From: an uncultured Colwellia sp.
GTDB taxonomy: Bacteria; Pseudomonadota; Gammaproteobacteria; Enterobacterales; Alteromonadaceae
Direction: 5' to 3'
Assembly (NCBI GenBank): GCA_913020705.1
Contig: CAJWBY010000002.1
Span: 1-64,000, forward strand
DNA: 64,000 nt
Each line of letters opens with the position of its first letter. Position 1 is the stretch's first letter. The position numbers and the translations under genes were made by a program. Below the pieces are notes generated by a model. It had not been told where the DNA came from. It ran no database searches and saw only the letters and a program-made list of their open reading frames with translations. Positions 28,676 through 36,207 of the stretch are shown here, one piece after another.

Positions 28676-28882
28676 ATGAAACAATCAATTATTGGTTACC
28701 ATAAAGATGAAGAAAATGATTGGGTGGCAGAATTACGATGCGGACACTTTCAACACGTTAGAGATAACCCACCTTTTATATGCCGACCTTGGGTAACGAC
28801 AGAAAAGGGTCGATTTTCTATGTTAGATCATCCATTAAATTGTAAAAAATGTGATTCAGGAGAACCCAAAGATATACAGTAA
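28676..28882 (+). CDS. DUF3565-domain protein
   Basis: A 68-residue protein matching DUF3565: IIGYHKDEENDWVAELRCGHFQHVRDNPPF, then RPWVTTEKGRFSMLDHPLNCKKC. The CxH, HxR and CxxC residues suggest a small metal-binding domain, perhaps zinc. No function is known for the family. Single plus-strand gene. Confidence 0.85.
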   Translation: MKQSIIGYHKDEENDWVAELRCGHFQHVRDNPPFICRPWVTTEKGRFSMLDHPLNCKKCDSGEPKDIQ

Positions 28883-29026
28883 TATCGCTGGTGTTTAATT
28901 GTAAAAATAACATAGCGTTTCAATAAAAGCGATAATAATGGTCTTTACTCAAGTTTTGTAAACATTACAGCCAGAAGAATAAAGCCACTTAACCCCTACG
29001 ATTAAAGTGCTATAAATTATATCCCT

Positions 29027-29488
29027 TTATGAGATATCTAACCTCATTTTGACCAACGTTTTATTAAAGCCTAGCTTTTCATAAGCAAGTAACGCAGATT
29101 GATTTTGGTCAAAAACATCAAGTCTTATTTCTACAATCCCTTTACTTTTACTCCAATCAATAAGGGATTCTATAATTCTTTTATTCAGTCCTTTTCTCCT
29201 GTATTTAGGTACCACAAACATAAAACCAAGATAAGAAAAGTGCTCACGCTTTTCAAAAGGTTTTGAGCCCATAATCAAAGCATATCCTGAAGCGATCAAC
29301 GCTCCCTCATATTCAGCTACGATGAGTTGTGAGTTATCATTAGTGATTAATTTCTCAAGATTGTAATACGTTATTTTATCCTCTTTAAGGCTTTGATCAA
29401 ACGGACGTTCTGAAGCAATTACACCTTGTTCGAAGTCAAGTAACGTATCTAAATCATTTAATTGAGCGGGTCTAATATTAACATTCAA
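29027..29488 (-). CDS. GNAT-family N-acetyltransferase
   Basis: A 153-residue GNAT enzyme. The acetyl-CoA loop is YRRKGLNKRIIESL near residues 115-128, preceded by the central strand YLGFMFVVPK and followed by the typical VFDQNQSALLAYEKLGF close. The substrate cannot be predicted. It is a lone gene between the DUF3565 gene and the YeiH gene. Confidence 0.92.
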   Translation of the reverse strand: MNVNIRPAQLNDLDTLLDFEQGVIASERPFDQSLKEDKITYYNLEKLITNDNSQLIVAEYEGALIASGYALIMGSKPFEKREHFSYLGFMFVVPKYRRKGLNKRIIESLIDWSKSKGIVEIRLDVFDQNQSALLAYEKLGFNKTLVKMRLDIS

Positions 29489-29830
29489 AATTTTGGCAAC
29501 TCCATAAATTCATTTATCATGGGTGTTTATCTTAATGTCTGTCCCATTAACTTAAGTTAGTGTTAATATCACATAATTACTTTACAAACGTTAACATAAG
29601 TATCTAAGAAAATATTCAGCTATATCTTTGTTTTGTTTATGAGGTAGTTCCCGATATGTCATCTAATTGAAAAACATAGTAAATATAATAATGTACTGAG
29701 TCGATGAGAGTGTGAATGTTAGCTTAATTAATATGACTTTATCCAAGGATTTCCATAATATCTATCTAGTGAATATATAATGCTTTTAGTGTTTGCACTG
29801 TAATAAACAATCTGTATTTAAGGCTTTATC
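29489..29830. other. Divergent intergenic region, nothing recognised
   Basis: This 342-bp AT-rich gap lies between the GNAT gene (minus) and yeiH (plus). It should contain both promoters. I found no repeat, RNA element or additional gene. Confidence 0.4.
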
Positions 29831-30841
29831 ATGTCATTAAAAAACAATGTTCCAGGTATTTTTGTTTCAGTAATAACAGGGTTAGCTGCCCTGTTTTTAA
29901 GTGAACATTATGGTGCACCAGCGATGTTATTTGCATTACTTTTAGGTATTGCTATGTCTTTTTTGTACCAAGGCCCTTCTTGCGAAGAAGAACCTTATCA
30001 TACGTCACCATGTAAAGAAGGTATTGAATTTACATCTAGTTTTGTTCTAAGAGTGGGCGTTGCACTACTCGGTTTTCGCCTAGCTTTTAGTGATTTAATG
30101 GGTTTAGGTTGGTGGACCATCGCAATTCTTGCAGCATCAATTGGTACTACGATACTTTTTGGTATTTTTTTCGCTAAAAAACTTGGTTTGAGTAAAAGTT
30201 TTGGTTCACTTACTGGAGGATCTGTCGCTATTTGTGGTGCTTCTGCAGCCATGGCAATTATTGCAGTATTACCAGATCATGAACACAAAGAACGAGATAC
30301 CTTATTAACTGTTATTGGAGTCACGTCTTTATCTACAATAGCAATGGTTCTTTACCCAATACTCGCCACATATTTAGGCTTAAATGATGCTCAGTCGGGT
30401 TTGTTTTTAGGTGGCACAATACATGATGTAGCTCAAGTCGTTGGTGCTGGTTATTCTGTGTCTGAAACTACAGGCGACATGTCTACATTAGTTAAATTAG
30501 TACGGGTTAGTATGTTAATGCCAGTCGTATTAATCATATTAATTATTATAAAACGCTTTAGTGTTGCAGATAGTAGTACTGCAAAAGCTGCAAGTGTTCC
30601 GACATTCCTTATTGCTTTCGTTGTACTTATGGTAATAAATTCTTGTTTTGACATTCCGGAGAGCATTACAGAACCAGTAATCAGTTTTTCACGCTTTGCT
30701 TTAATTACGTCAATAGCGGCGATAGGTATGAAGTCAAATTTTGCTAAGCTTTCTTGTGTTGGATTTAAACCTATTATACTTATGATAGTTGAAACTATTT
30801 GGATAGCTTTATTTATGTTAATTGCAATTTTCTACAGTTAA
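29831..30841 (+). CDS. yeiH: YeiH-family putative sulfate/sulfite-type exporter (UPF0324)
   Basis: A 336-residue inner-membrane protein with about ten helices. Family motifs are SSFVLRVGVALLGFRL, the conserved SLTGGSVAICGASAAMAI and LGGTIHDVAQVVGAGYS. The family is called a putative sulfate exporter, although the substrate is poorly proven. The LysR regulator YeiE that often accompanies it is not in the neighbourhood. Full length and intact. It is the last gene before the replicon core. Confidence 0.93.
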   Translation: MSLKNNVPGIFVSVITGLAALFLSEHYGAPAMLFALLLGIAMSFLYQGPSCEEEPYHTSPCKEGIEFTSSFVLRVGVALLGFRLAFSDLMGLGWWTIAILAASIGTTILFGIFFAKKLGLSKSFGSLTGGSVAICGASAAMAIIAVLPDHEHKERDTLLTVIGVTSLSTIAMVLYPILATYLGLNDAQSGLFLGGTIHDVAQVVGAGYSVSETTGDMSTLVKLVRVSMLMPVVLIILIIIKRFSVADSSTAKAASVPTFLIAFVVLMVINSCFDIPESITEPVISFSRFALITSIAAIGMKSNFAKLSCVGFKPIILMIVETIWIALFMLIAIFYS

Positions 30842-31199
30842 ATTTCAATGATATTTATTTTGAATAATCCCTATTATTTCTATCAATTGGTTTACGCTCT
30901 TCCATGCATCGAAATTTTTGTAACTGACTTTACAGAGCCTTCAAAAGTTTTTGTTTTCACTTCATGGTAAGTTTTTTGCCAAGAATCGTCCGATTAAATC
31001 CTTACTCGGTAAATCTATAGTAAACACTCTGTTTATAGGTTCCTCTGTGACGGCATATAAGCTAATATTTTTATTAATTACACAAACCCTATTCACTGGG
31101 TAGTTTATAGCCTATAAAGAAGGTACAAACGCATATATCATCCTTTTAGGTATCAAGCTGTTAATCATTTAATTCATTATCGAACATTTTACTTTTATT
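30842..31199. other. Convergent intergenic region at the left border of the replicon core
   Basis: This 358-bp gap lies between yeiH (plus) and the origin-linked hypothetical gene (minus, ending at 31200). Such a convergent gap should contain transcription ends, but I see no strong hairpin with a T-run. There is no gene, transfer RNA or attachment-site-like repeat that would mark an integration end. Confidence 0.4.
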
Positions 31200-32156
31200 T
31201 TAAGGATTGTATTTAATAAGTTTAGAGACTCTCTTACCGTTTTCAAATTCATATTCAAACACCGGTAAACTCATCAATATTTTTTTATTTGATATAACAT
31301 TCTGATTATTGGTTCTTTTTTTCTGCTTTTCTTCCTTATTTCGAAATATTACGTTTATCTCAATCTTCTTTGGATCATTACAAATAATATAAACTGGTGA
31401 TGATATTTTCTGTGTCCTAAATTTTTTATATATTTCATTTGTTGGATCATCAATTATGCTCTCTCTATATCGAAAGTTCCCATCTATAACTGAGTATGTT
31501 TTGTCATAAAAATAGGCAAAGTTTGTATCATCATTATATTTTTCTAAAAAAATCATGTCATCCTGTGCTGTATCACTTTTAATTTTTTTTAATAAAGTTA
31601 TTATTTCCTGTTTCGTTTTTTTATAAGATGGTCGTGAATTAGTACAACTTAATGATAACCTTTGATAATGATCTTCATGGTGATTTAATCTTCGTTTTAT
31701 TTGTTTTACATTTGCTCTAGGTCTGCCAATCTCTTTCAGCAGTACTTTATTCACGGGTGTCCACTTTCCATTAATCTTTACTCTTTCATTTACGTATTCT
31801 TTTAGTACTAATCCAATATCATTTTTTCGTTGATTAATCTGATTTATTACTGTTAATGTTTCATGAGGTAGAGCTATAACAGCGTGAAAAGTCTCTGTCG
31901 TTCCAGGAAAACTAGTTATTGATACATTTTCATCGTATTCAATAGCTAACACTTTACTTAATGCTTTTTTAATTTTATACCCATCTGTTAATCTACTCTC
32001 TTCTAATGTAAACCTTTGTTCTTGGATATATAATATTTTCCCATCTTTAGATGATTCATCGATAAATTTTTGCTGTAGTGTAGCCAAATCAGAAAATTGA
32101 TTTTTTAGTTTCACCGCTACTCCTTTTAAAAGTAACTCAAATTCTTCATTTTTCAT
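31200..32156 (-). CDS. Hypothetical protein next to the replication origin (possibly Tus-like)
   Basis: A 318-residue basic protein, lysine- and arginine-rich, with no signal or membrane segment. I do not recognise it confidently. Its size, helical start (LKNQFSDLATLQQKF), central region (FPGTTETFHAVIALPHETLT then INQRKNDIGL) and closing strands (PVYIICN, MSLPVFEYEF) loosely recall the replication-terminator protein Tus (about 309 residues). That likeness is by eye only and weak. It lies 205 bp from the iteron array on the same strand as rep, so a DNA-binding role at the origin is plausible. Confidence 0.75.
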   Translation of the reverse strand: MKNEEFELLLKGVAVKLKNQFSDLATLQQKFIDESSKDGKILYIQEQRFTLEESRLTDGYKIKKALSKVLAIEYDENVSITSFPGTTETFHAVIALPHETLTVINQINQRKNDIGLVLKEYVNERVKINGKWTPVNKVLLKEIGRPRANVKQIKRRLNHHEDHYQRLSLSCTNSRPSYKKTKQEIITLLKKIKSDTAQDDMIFLEKYNDDTNFAYFYDKTYSVIDGNFRYRESIIDDPTNEIYKKFRTQKISSPVYIICNDPKKIEINVIFRNKEEKQKKRTNNQNVISNKKILMSLPVFEYEFENGKRVSKLIKYNP

Positions 32157-32514
32157 TTTTTTATTCCTAAACCCTTTAGATATTATCCGTTTAGTACAAT
32201 TACTTATTTACTCTTTGTGAAACTTAAATTATTTTTTACTTTCTAAAATAAGTTAACTATTTTGTTATTAATTATAGTTAATATAGTTATCTATTAAGTT
32301 ATGGAGTTATAAGGTTACGCTTCATCAAACCTCTACTGTGTATGACTATTAGTAACTTTCTGTGTTCAAGAACCCGACCTTCTGTGTTCAGTACCCCATT
32401 ATGTTGTGTTTAATAGCGTGTTTAATACCACGTTATATTGTGTCTAGTATCACGTGTCTCTTGTGTTCAATGACACGAGGGTGGCGTGTTTAATAACACG
32501 TTGTAATTAACAGT

Positions 32515-32523
32515 TTATCCACA
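32515..32523 (+). promoter_or_regulatory. DnaA box in the iteron origin
   Basis: TTATCCACA is a perfect consensus DnaA box. It lies 15 bp beyond the dense iteron block and just before an AT-rich stretch (about 32551-32590) that could be the unwinding element. Iteron origins commonly combine Rep iterons with one or more DnaA boxes. Confidence 0.85.
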
Positions 32524-32627
32524 GGTTAACTACAGGTTAGTATGTAACTTCCACTAAATTATTATTATCAATCACCTTTTTCTATTGTGTTTAAAACCCC
32601 GAATGTGCTTTTGTGACTATATTCAAA

Positions 32628-32646
32628 ATAACATACCGTATGTTAT
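32628..32646. promoter_or_regulatory. 19-bp palindrome in the origin, half-sites shared with the parA promoter
   Basis: ATAACATAC and GTATGTTAT flank a single central C. The same two half-sites occur upstream of parA at 36085-36117 with a 13-bp centre. A protein of this replicon, such as ParB, Rep or the ribbon-helix-helix protein, may bind both places and tie replication to partition-gene expression. Confidence 0.65.
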
Positions 32647-32788
32647 CTTTTTATTGATCGTTTCTTCGTCAAGTTTTAGACAAACAGGGCTTATATCTCT
32701 ATCTTTTAAATTAATCCGTGTTTAAAACCCCGTCTTTTATATTCATTTTAACCTTGTTTTCTATTAGTTGTGTTTAAAACCTCGATAA

Positions 32789-33652
32789 TTACCCTTTATT
32801 ATTATCCAAAAAGTCATGTTTTATTTCGCCAGTTTTGTCTTTAAAAACAATGATTTTTTCAATAGTTCCGGATGTTTTAGCATTTACGTACATTAAGCAG
32901 TAGTCAGGTATGGATTGTTTTTTAACTATTTCTTTTATTTTCCTTCTGAATTCTCTTAATGGAGATTTTACACCGAATTTGTTATAAAGATTTTCAAAGC
33001 CTATTTCCCATTGTGTTTGGTTACCACAATGTTTTCGGCATAACTCATATAATCTTCTGTCGTAAGGAGACCTCAATGAAAAGTACTCAGAGGAGTATGT
33101 CAGTATTTGATTTTTACTTACGGCGTTAAACAATATATTTGGTAGTATCAATTCAACGTATTTCATCCGCCCTGTATTATCATCGGTAATTAAATCATAA
33201 TCACTGATAAAGCTAAATCCTTTGTCTTTTTTAAAGTTATCCTGTCTGGTTGTTGTATAGACTGTTGTACCTGCTAGCCTCTTTAAAGACTCTAAAACTG
33301 ACTTATATGCTTTCCCATCAGTTCCTTTGTTTGTAGTTTTAAGGAAGTCGTATAAAGTGACATGAATTTTTTGACCAATTGGAATCCCTCTATTATTTGC
33401 TTCAGCTATTTGCCCAAAGCAATAGAGTAATAAATCTTTATCATGAATAGTCGCCCTTCCCTTTTCGTTTGGGACTATTTCTATTGAAGCGCCTGTTTTC
33501 TTATTTTGATAATGATAGGTATCGGTATCCCTTTTAGAACTTATACTAAACAAAGGAAATTCCATTGATTGCGTGTCCCCTTTCGGTGCAGCATCAATTA
33601 TATTTGCTACAAACAATTCTAGCTGTTCAGAAGCTATTAAATCAGAACTCAT
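32789..33652 (-). CDS. Replication initiator protein, RPA family (PF10134-like)
   Basis: A 287-residue initiator. It matches the RPA family from MEFPLFSISSKRDTD, the block IHDKDLLLYCFGQIAEANNRG, the recognition-helix-like VTLYDFLKTTNKGTDGKAYKSVLESLKRLAGTTVYT, then LILPNILFNAV and YFSLRSPYDRRLYELCRKHCG. It should bind the iterons directly behind the gene and recruit the host replisome. It begins 11 bp after the ribbon-helix-helix gene and is the last gene of the par-rep operon. Confidence 0.9.
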   Translation of the reverse strand: MSSDLIASEQLELFVANIIDAAPKGDTQSMEFPLFSISSKRDTDTYHYQNKKTGASIEIVPNEKGRATIHDKDLLLYCFGQIAEANNRGIPIGQKIHVTLYDFLKTTNKGTDGKAYKSVLESLKRLAGTTVYTTTRQDNFKKDKGFSFISDYDLITDDNTGRMKYVELILPNILFNAVSKNQILTYSSEYFSLRSPYDRRLYELCRKHCGNQTQWEIGFENLYNKFGVKSPLREFRRKIKEIVKKQSIPDYCLMYVNAKTSGTIEKIIVFKDKTGEIKHDFLDNNKG

Positions 33653-33663
33653 AGTTTTATTTC

Positions 33664-34041
33664 CTATATCAGATGCTCAGTTGTTTTTAGTAAGCGTTGT
33701 ATTATTGCTGTACGTATAATTGAGCTTTTATCTGTATTGTATTTCTCTACCTCTAATACTTCCGAGACTGTAGCCTCTACTTTCCTATATGTTTCATTGC
33801 TAATACTTAATGTAACCACTTTAGTTGTACCAGCGGTTATAAATTCTTCAGCAATAAGATTGTGATAGTCAGGCGTCATGAACAATTCATTTATTACGTC
33901 TTCAAACCAAAAGAAACGTTGCTTTTTGTTGTAGCCAGATAAGTGTATATTTACCTCGATGCGATCAATCATCCCTAAGGGGATTCTTACGGACATTCTT
34001 TTTTTATTCTGTACTGCTGTAGGGTTTTTAATTCGAACCAT
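33664..34041 (-). CDS. Putative tandem ribbon-helix-helix DNA-binding protein
   Basis: A 125-residue protein between parB and rep, 10 and 11 bp from its neighbours, so surely co-transcribed. It seems to contain two copies of a strand-helix-helix pattern: KRMSVRIPLGMIDRIEVNIHL (residues ~14-34) and KVVTLSISNETYRKVEATVSEVLEV with DKSSIIRTAIIQRLL (~74-118). That is the layout of Arc/CopG-type ribbon-helix-helix domains, usually dimeric repressors with one domain per chain. It may regulate rep copy control or the par operator. The assignment is by pattern only. Confidence 0.75.
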   Translation of the reverse strand: MVRIKNPTAVQNKKRMSVRIPLGMIDRIEVNIHLSGYNKKQRFFWFEDVINELFMTPDYHNLIAEEFITAGTTKVVTLSISNETYRKVEATVSEVLEVEKYNTDKSSIIRTAIIQRLLKTTEHLI

Positions 34042-34051
34042 ATGCCCTCCC

Positions 34052-35086
34052 CTATTTATCTTCAGATAAAAATTTTACTAATAAATTGAATGCTAAATTT
34101 ATATCTTTTGTTTTACTCAAATCTAAATCTTTCAATAAATCATCAGCATTGTATTCTTTTGTAATTGTATTAATTATTTTTTTTATAACGTTTGTGTCTA
34201 CATCTTTGCTTATTTTCACATAGGGTTTTACTACAGCATTAATCGTTGGATTTTTTTTACCGGACAATTTTATTTGCAGTTCTTCTTCCGATAATTTTGA
34301 ATACTCTTGCGCAAGCTTTATACTTTTTACTTTTCCATCTTTAATTGCATTTATTAGTGTATCTGTTTCGTATTTAATTACGGCTAAATATCTATGTGAC
34401 TCTGCAACTGATAAGCCTGATATTTTAGCAAGCTTTCTAACAGATATGTTTTTCGATGTTGCAGCTTTTACGAATTTTTGAATTCTTAAGGTTCTCTCAT
34501 ATAAAGACATATCTTCTCGTGAAACATTTTCTTCCCACTGCAATATATCTATTTCGCTTTCATCCGGTTTGGTTTCACATATTTTTGCTGATATATGAGA
34601 TTCATTTAATTGAGCAAATGCAAGTACTCTTCTTTCTCCTGCTATAAGGTGAAATATACTTTCTTCTCTCCATACTACTATTGGGTGAAGTAATCTATCA
34701 GCAGTTTTTAATACAGCTGCAAACTCTACAATTGAAGTAAAATCCCCAATTTGTTTACCCTCAAGATTGTATGCTTTAGTAATTTTTTCTACATATTCTT
34801 CAATCCAGTCGTTACATTGTTCATTTCTTATAAATTGTTGAATAGGGTGCTTTTCAACAATTTTTTTAATTAATGCTAAATCTATCGCAAGTTTACGAGG
34901 ATTGTCTTGATCCGCTTTTATGAAATCAATAGGTATTGTTTTCACGATAACTTCTTTTACTTTGTCTTTATTCAACATTTGAGATGCAATTGCTCCAGCC
35001 CATTTTTCAGTATTAGCTGTTGTACTATTATCTTTCTCAATTGAGCCCGTACCTGCTCGGTTTTTAGAACCAAATTTTTTGACCAT
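34052..35086 (-). CDS. parB: ParB-family partition protein
   Basis: A 344-residue ParB/Spo0J-type protein. The N-terminal domain has the DNPRK strand region near residue 64 and the nucleotide-box motif LIAGERRVLAFAQL near 150. The next region, QWEENVSREDMSLYERTLRIQKF, leads into the helix-turn-helix ISVRKLAKISGLSVAESHRYLAVI near 210-233. It binds centromere sites, here most likely the two palindromes flanking parA, and loads on DNA to work with ParA. It lies 33 bp after parA with one palindrome in between. Confidence 0.95.
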   Translation of the reverse strand: MVKKFGSKNRAGTGSIEKDNSTTANTEKWAGAIASQMLNKDKVKEVIVKTIPIDFIKADQDNPRKLAIDLALIKKIVEKHPIQQFIRNEQCNDWIEEYVEKITKAYNLEGKQIGDFTSIVEFAAVLKTADRLLHPIVVWREESIFHLIAGERRVLAFAQLNESHISAKICETKPDESEIDILQWEENVSREDMSLYERTLRIQKFVKAATSKNISVRKLAKISGLSVAESHRYLAVIKYETDTLINAIKDGKVKSIKLAQEYSKLSEEELQIKLSGKKNPTINAVVKPYVKISKDVDTNVIKKIINTITKEYNADDLLKDLDLSKTKDINLAFNLLVKFLSEDK

Positions 35087-35097
35087 GATGTTTCCTT

Positions 35098-35118
35098 AGT
35101 GTCTCCCTGGGAGACACT
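35098..35118. promoter_or_regulatory. Candidate parS site 1 (parA-parB gap)
   Basis: The perfect odd palindrome has arms AGTGTCTCCC and GGGAGACACT around a central T at 35108. It fills nearly the whole 33-bp gap between parA and parB. A near-identical palindrome sits on the other side of parA at 36189-36207, differing only at the centre and outermost base. GC-rich palindromes repeated around a parAB operon are the classic form of a ParB centromere. Confidence 0.8.
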
Positions 35119-35119
35119 T

Positions 35120-36067
35120 TTATTTAGCTAATTTTCTTCTGATTACACTTTTTCCGAACATATCATTTAGTATGTAGTTACACAGTGTCTCACTGTGCTT
35201 TAATGCAGTGTGATGTTTACTAATTTGAAATATAGATCTGGGGTTAATACCTTTAAGATCTCTTTCTGGAAACGCAGTTGAATGAGGTAGAAACAAGTCA
35301 TCAGGTAACATGATAGACCCCAATCTTTCCTGAAGCATATCCAATGTTCCCTTATGAAGGTTCGTATTTATACGTACTTTATTAGGAATTAAGCCAATTA
35401 ACTTAAGCTGTTGGGCAGAATTTCTTGAGAAGTTCTCCGACTGAATAACTTGAACCATAGCATTTATTCCTTGCATACTTTTTTCTTCTGGCTCAAAAGG
35501 TATACAAGCGTGAGTTGCACATCGAATAGCGGAACGAAATATTGGGTTCCTAGATGGTCCGGTATCAAGTACAACAAGGTCATACTCACCACCTACGAAT
35601 TCATTGAATAAGACTTCTTTTAAGCGATTAATTACCTTTTCTTCTATTTGGCCACTTTCATTGGAAAATTCAGTATTAATTTTTTCAAGTAGGGCAGGGT
35701 GTCCGAGAAGGCAATCTACTTTTCCCTTAAAACCATTTGCAGGGTTTATATAGGTTTCATATGCTAATACTTCTTTACCATAAAATGTATCTGCAATAGT
35801 ACTTCTTGCTTCAACATCAGCAAAATCTTCATCACCTTCAATATAATCTGGGTGTATTGGTGGTAATTGGCCACCCGTTGATTGTGGGCTATTTTCCATT
35901 CCAACCCAATAATCAGAACTGTTACATTGCATATCAAGATCTACGACCAATACATTCATATCAGCTTTGATTGCAGCATATTCAGCAACTATTGAGGTTA
36001 CAAGTGACTTACCAACACCACCTTTTTGATTAAATATACCTAAAATTATTGGCATTTTTATAGCCAT
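35120..36067 (-). CDS. parA: ParA-family partition ATPase
   Basis: A 315-residue ParA/MinD-type ATPase. The deviant Walker A motif is NQKGGVGKSLVTS near residues 13-25, followed by MNVLVVDLDMQCNSSDYW (switch I region) and YDLVVLDTGPSRNPIFRSA (Walker B). There is no N-terminal helix-turn-helix extension, so it resembles the short type. The promoter region carries an inverted repeat (36085-36117) and a parS-like palindrome. It is the first gene of the parA-parB-RHH-rep operon. Confidence 0.95.
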   Translation of the reverse strand: MAIKMPIILGIFNQKGGVGKSLVTSIVAEYAAIKADMNVLVVDLDMQCNSSDYWVGMENSPQSTGGQLPPIHPDYIEGDEDFADVEARSTIADTFYGKEVLAYETYINPANGFKGKVDCLLGHPALLEKINTEFSNESGQIEEKVINRLKEVLFNEFVGGEYDLVVLDTGPSRNPIFRSAIRCATHACIPFEPEEKSMQGINAMVQVIQSENFSRNSAQQLKLIGLIPNKVRINTNLHKGTLDMLQERLGSIMLPDDLFLPHSTAFPERDLKGINPRSIFQISKHHTALKHSETLCNYILNDMFGKSVIRRKLAK

Positions 36068-36084
36068 TTTATAAACTCCAATTT

Positions 36085-36117
36085 AATAACATACAGTAAT
36101 AGTATACGTATGTTATT
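36085..36117 (-). promoter_or_regulatory. Inverted repeat in the parA promoter region
   Basis: The 10-bp arms AATAACATAC (36085-36094) and GTATGTTATT (36108-36117) lie 18-50 bp upstream of the parA start, where an autoregulatory operator would be expected. The same half-sites form a compact palindrome at the origin (32628-32646). The 13-bp centre (AGTAATAGTATAC) could overlap a -10 element. Confidence 0.65.
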
Positions 36118-36188
36118 ATAAGTCAACCTTTATGAATTTCGATACGATTATTCGTATATATTAGTAGAAATGAATGTTTATGGTAAAA

Positions 36189-36207
36189 GTGTCTCCCAGG
36201 GAGACAC
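36189..36207. promoter_or_regulatory. Candidate parS site 2 (upstream of parA)
   Basis: The arms GTGTCTCCC and GGGAGACAC pair around a central A at 36198. It is the partner of the palindrome at 35098-35118 and lies about 120 bp upstream of parA. It stands out sharply from the very AT-rich surroundings. Confidence 0.8.

Larger units (their letters stand above)
32361..32784 (+). repeat. Iteron array: replication origin of a plasmid or chromid
   Basis: Ten same-direction copies of a ~16-bp iteron, consensus near TGTGTTTAATAACACG, begin at 32361, 32383, 32405, 32417, 32439, 32462, 32485, 32586, 32717 and 32769. The first seven form a block with a mostly 22-23-bp period, about two helical turns, as expected for Rep-binding iterons. 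The later three are spread out and share the variant GTGTTTAAAACCCCG (last copy CCTCG). A DnaA box and a 19-bp palindrome lie in the gap between the groups. The array starts right behind the rep stop codon, so the initiator binds downstream of its own gene. Confidence 0.9.

Noticed and set aside
32535..32547. Ter-like sequence for a Tus protein near the iterons
   Set aside because: The match to the E. coli Ter core needs a three-base gap and is single. It is mentioned only as context for the possible Tus-like gene and not called as a feature.
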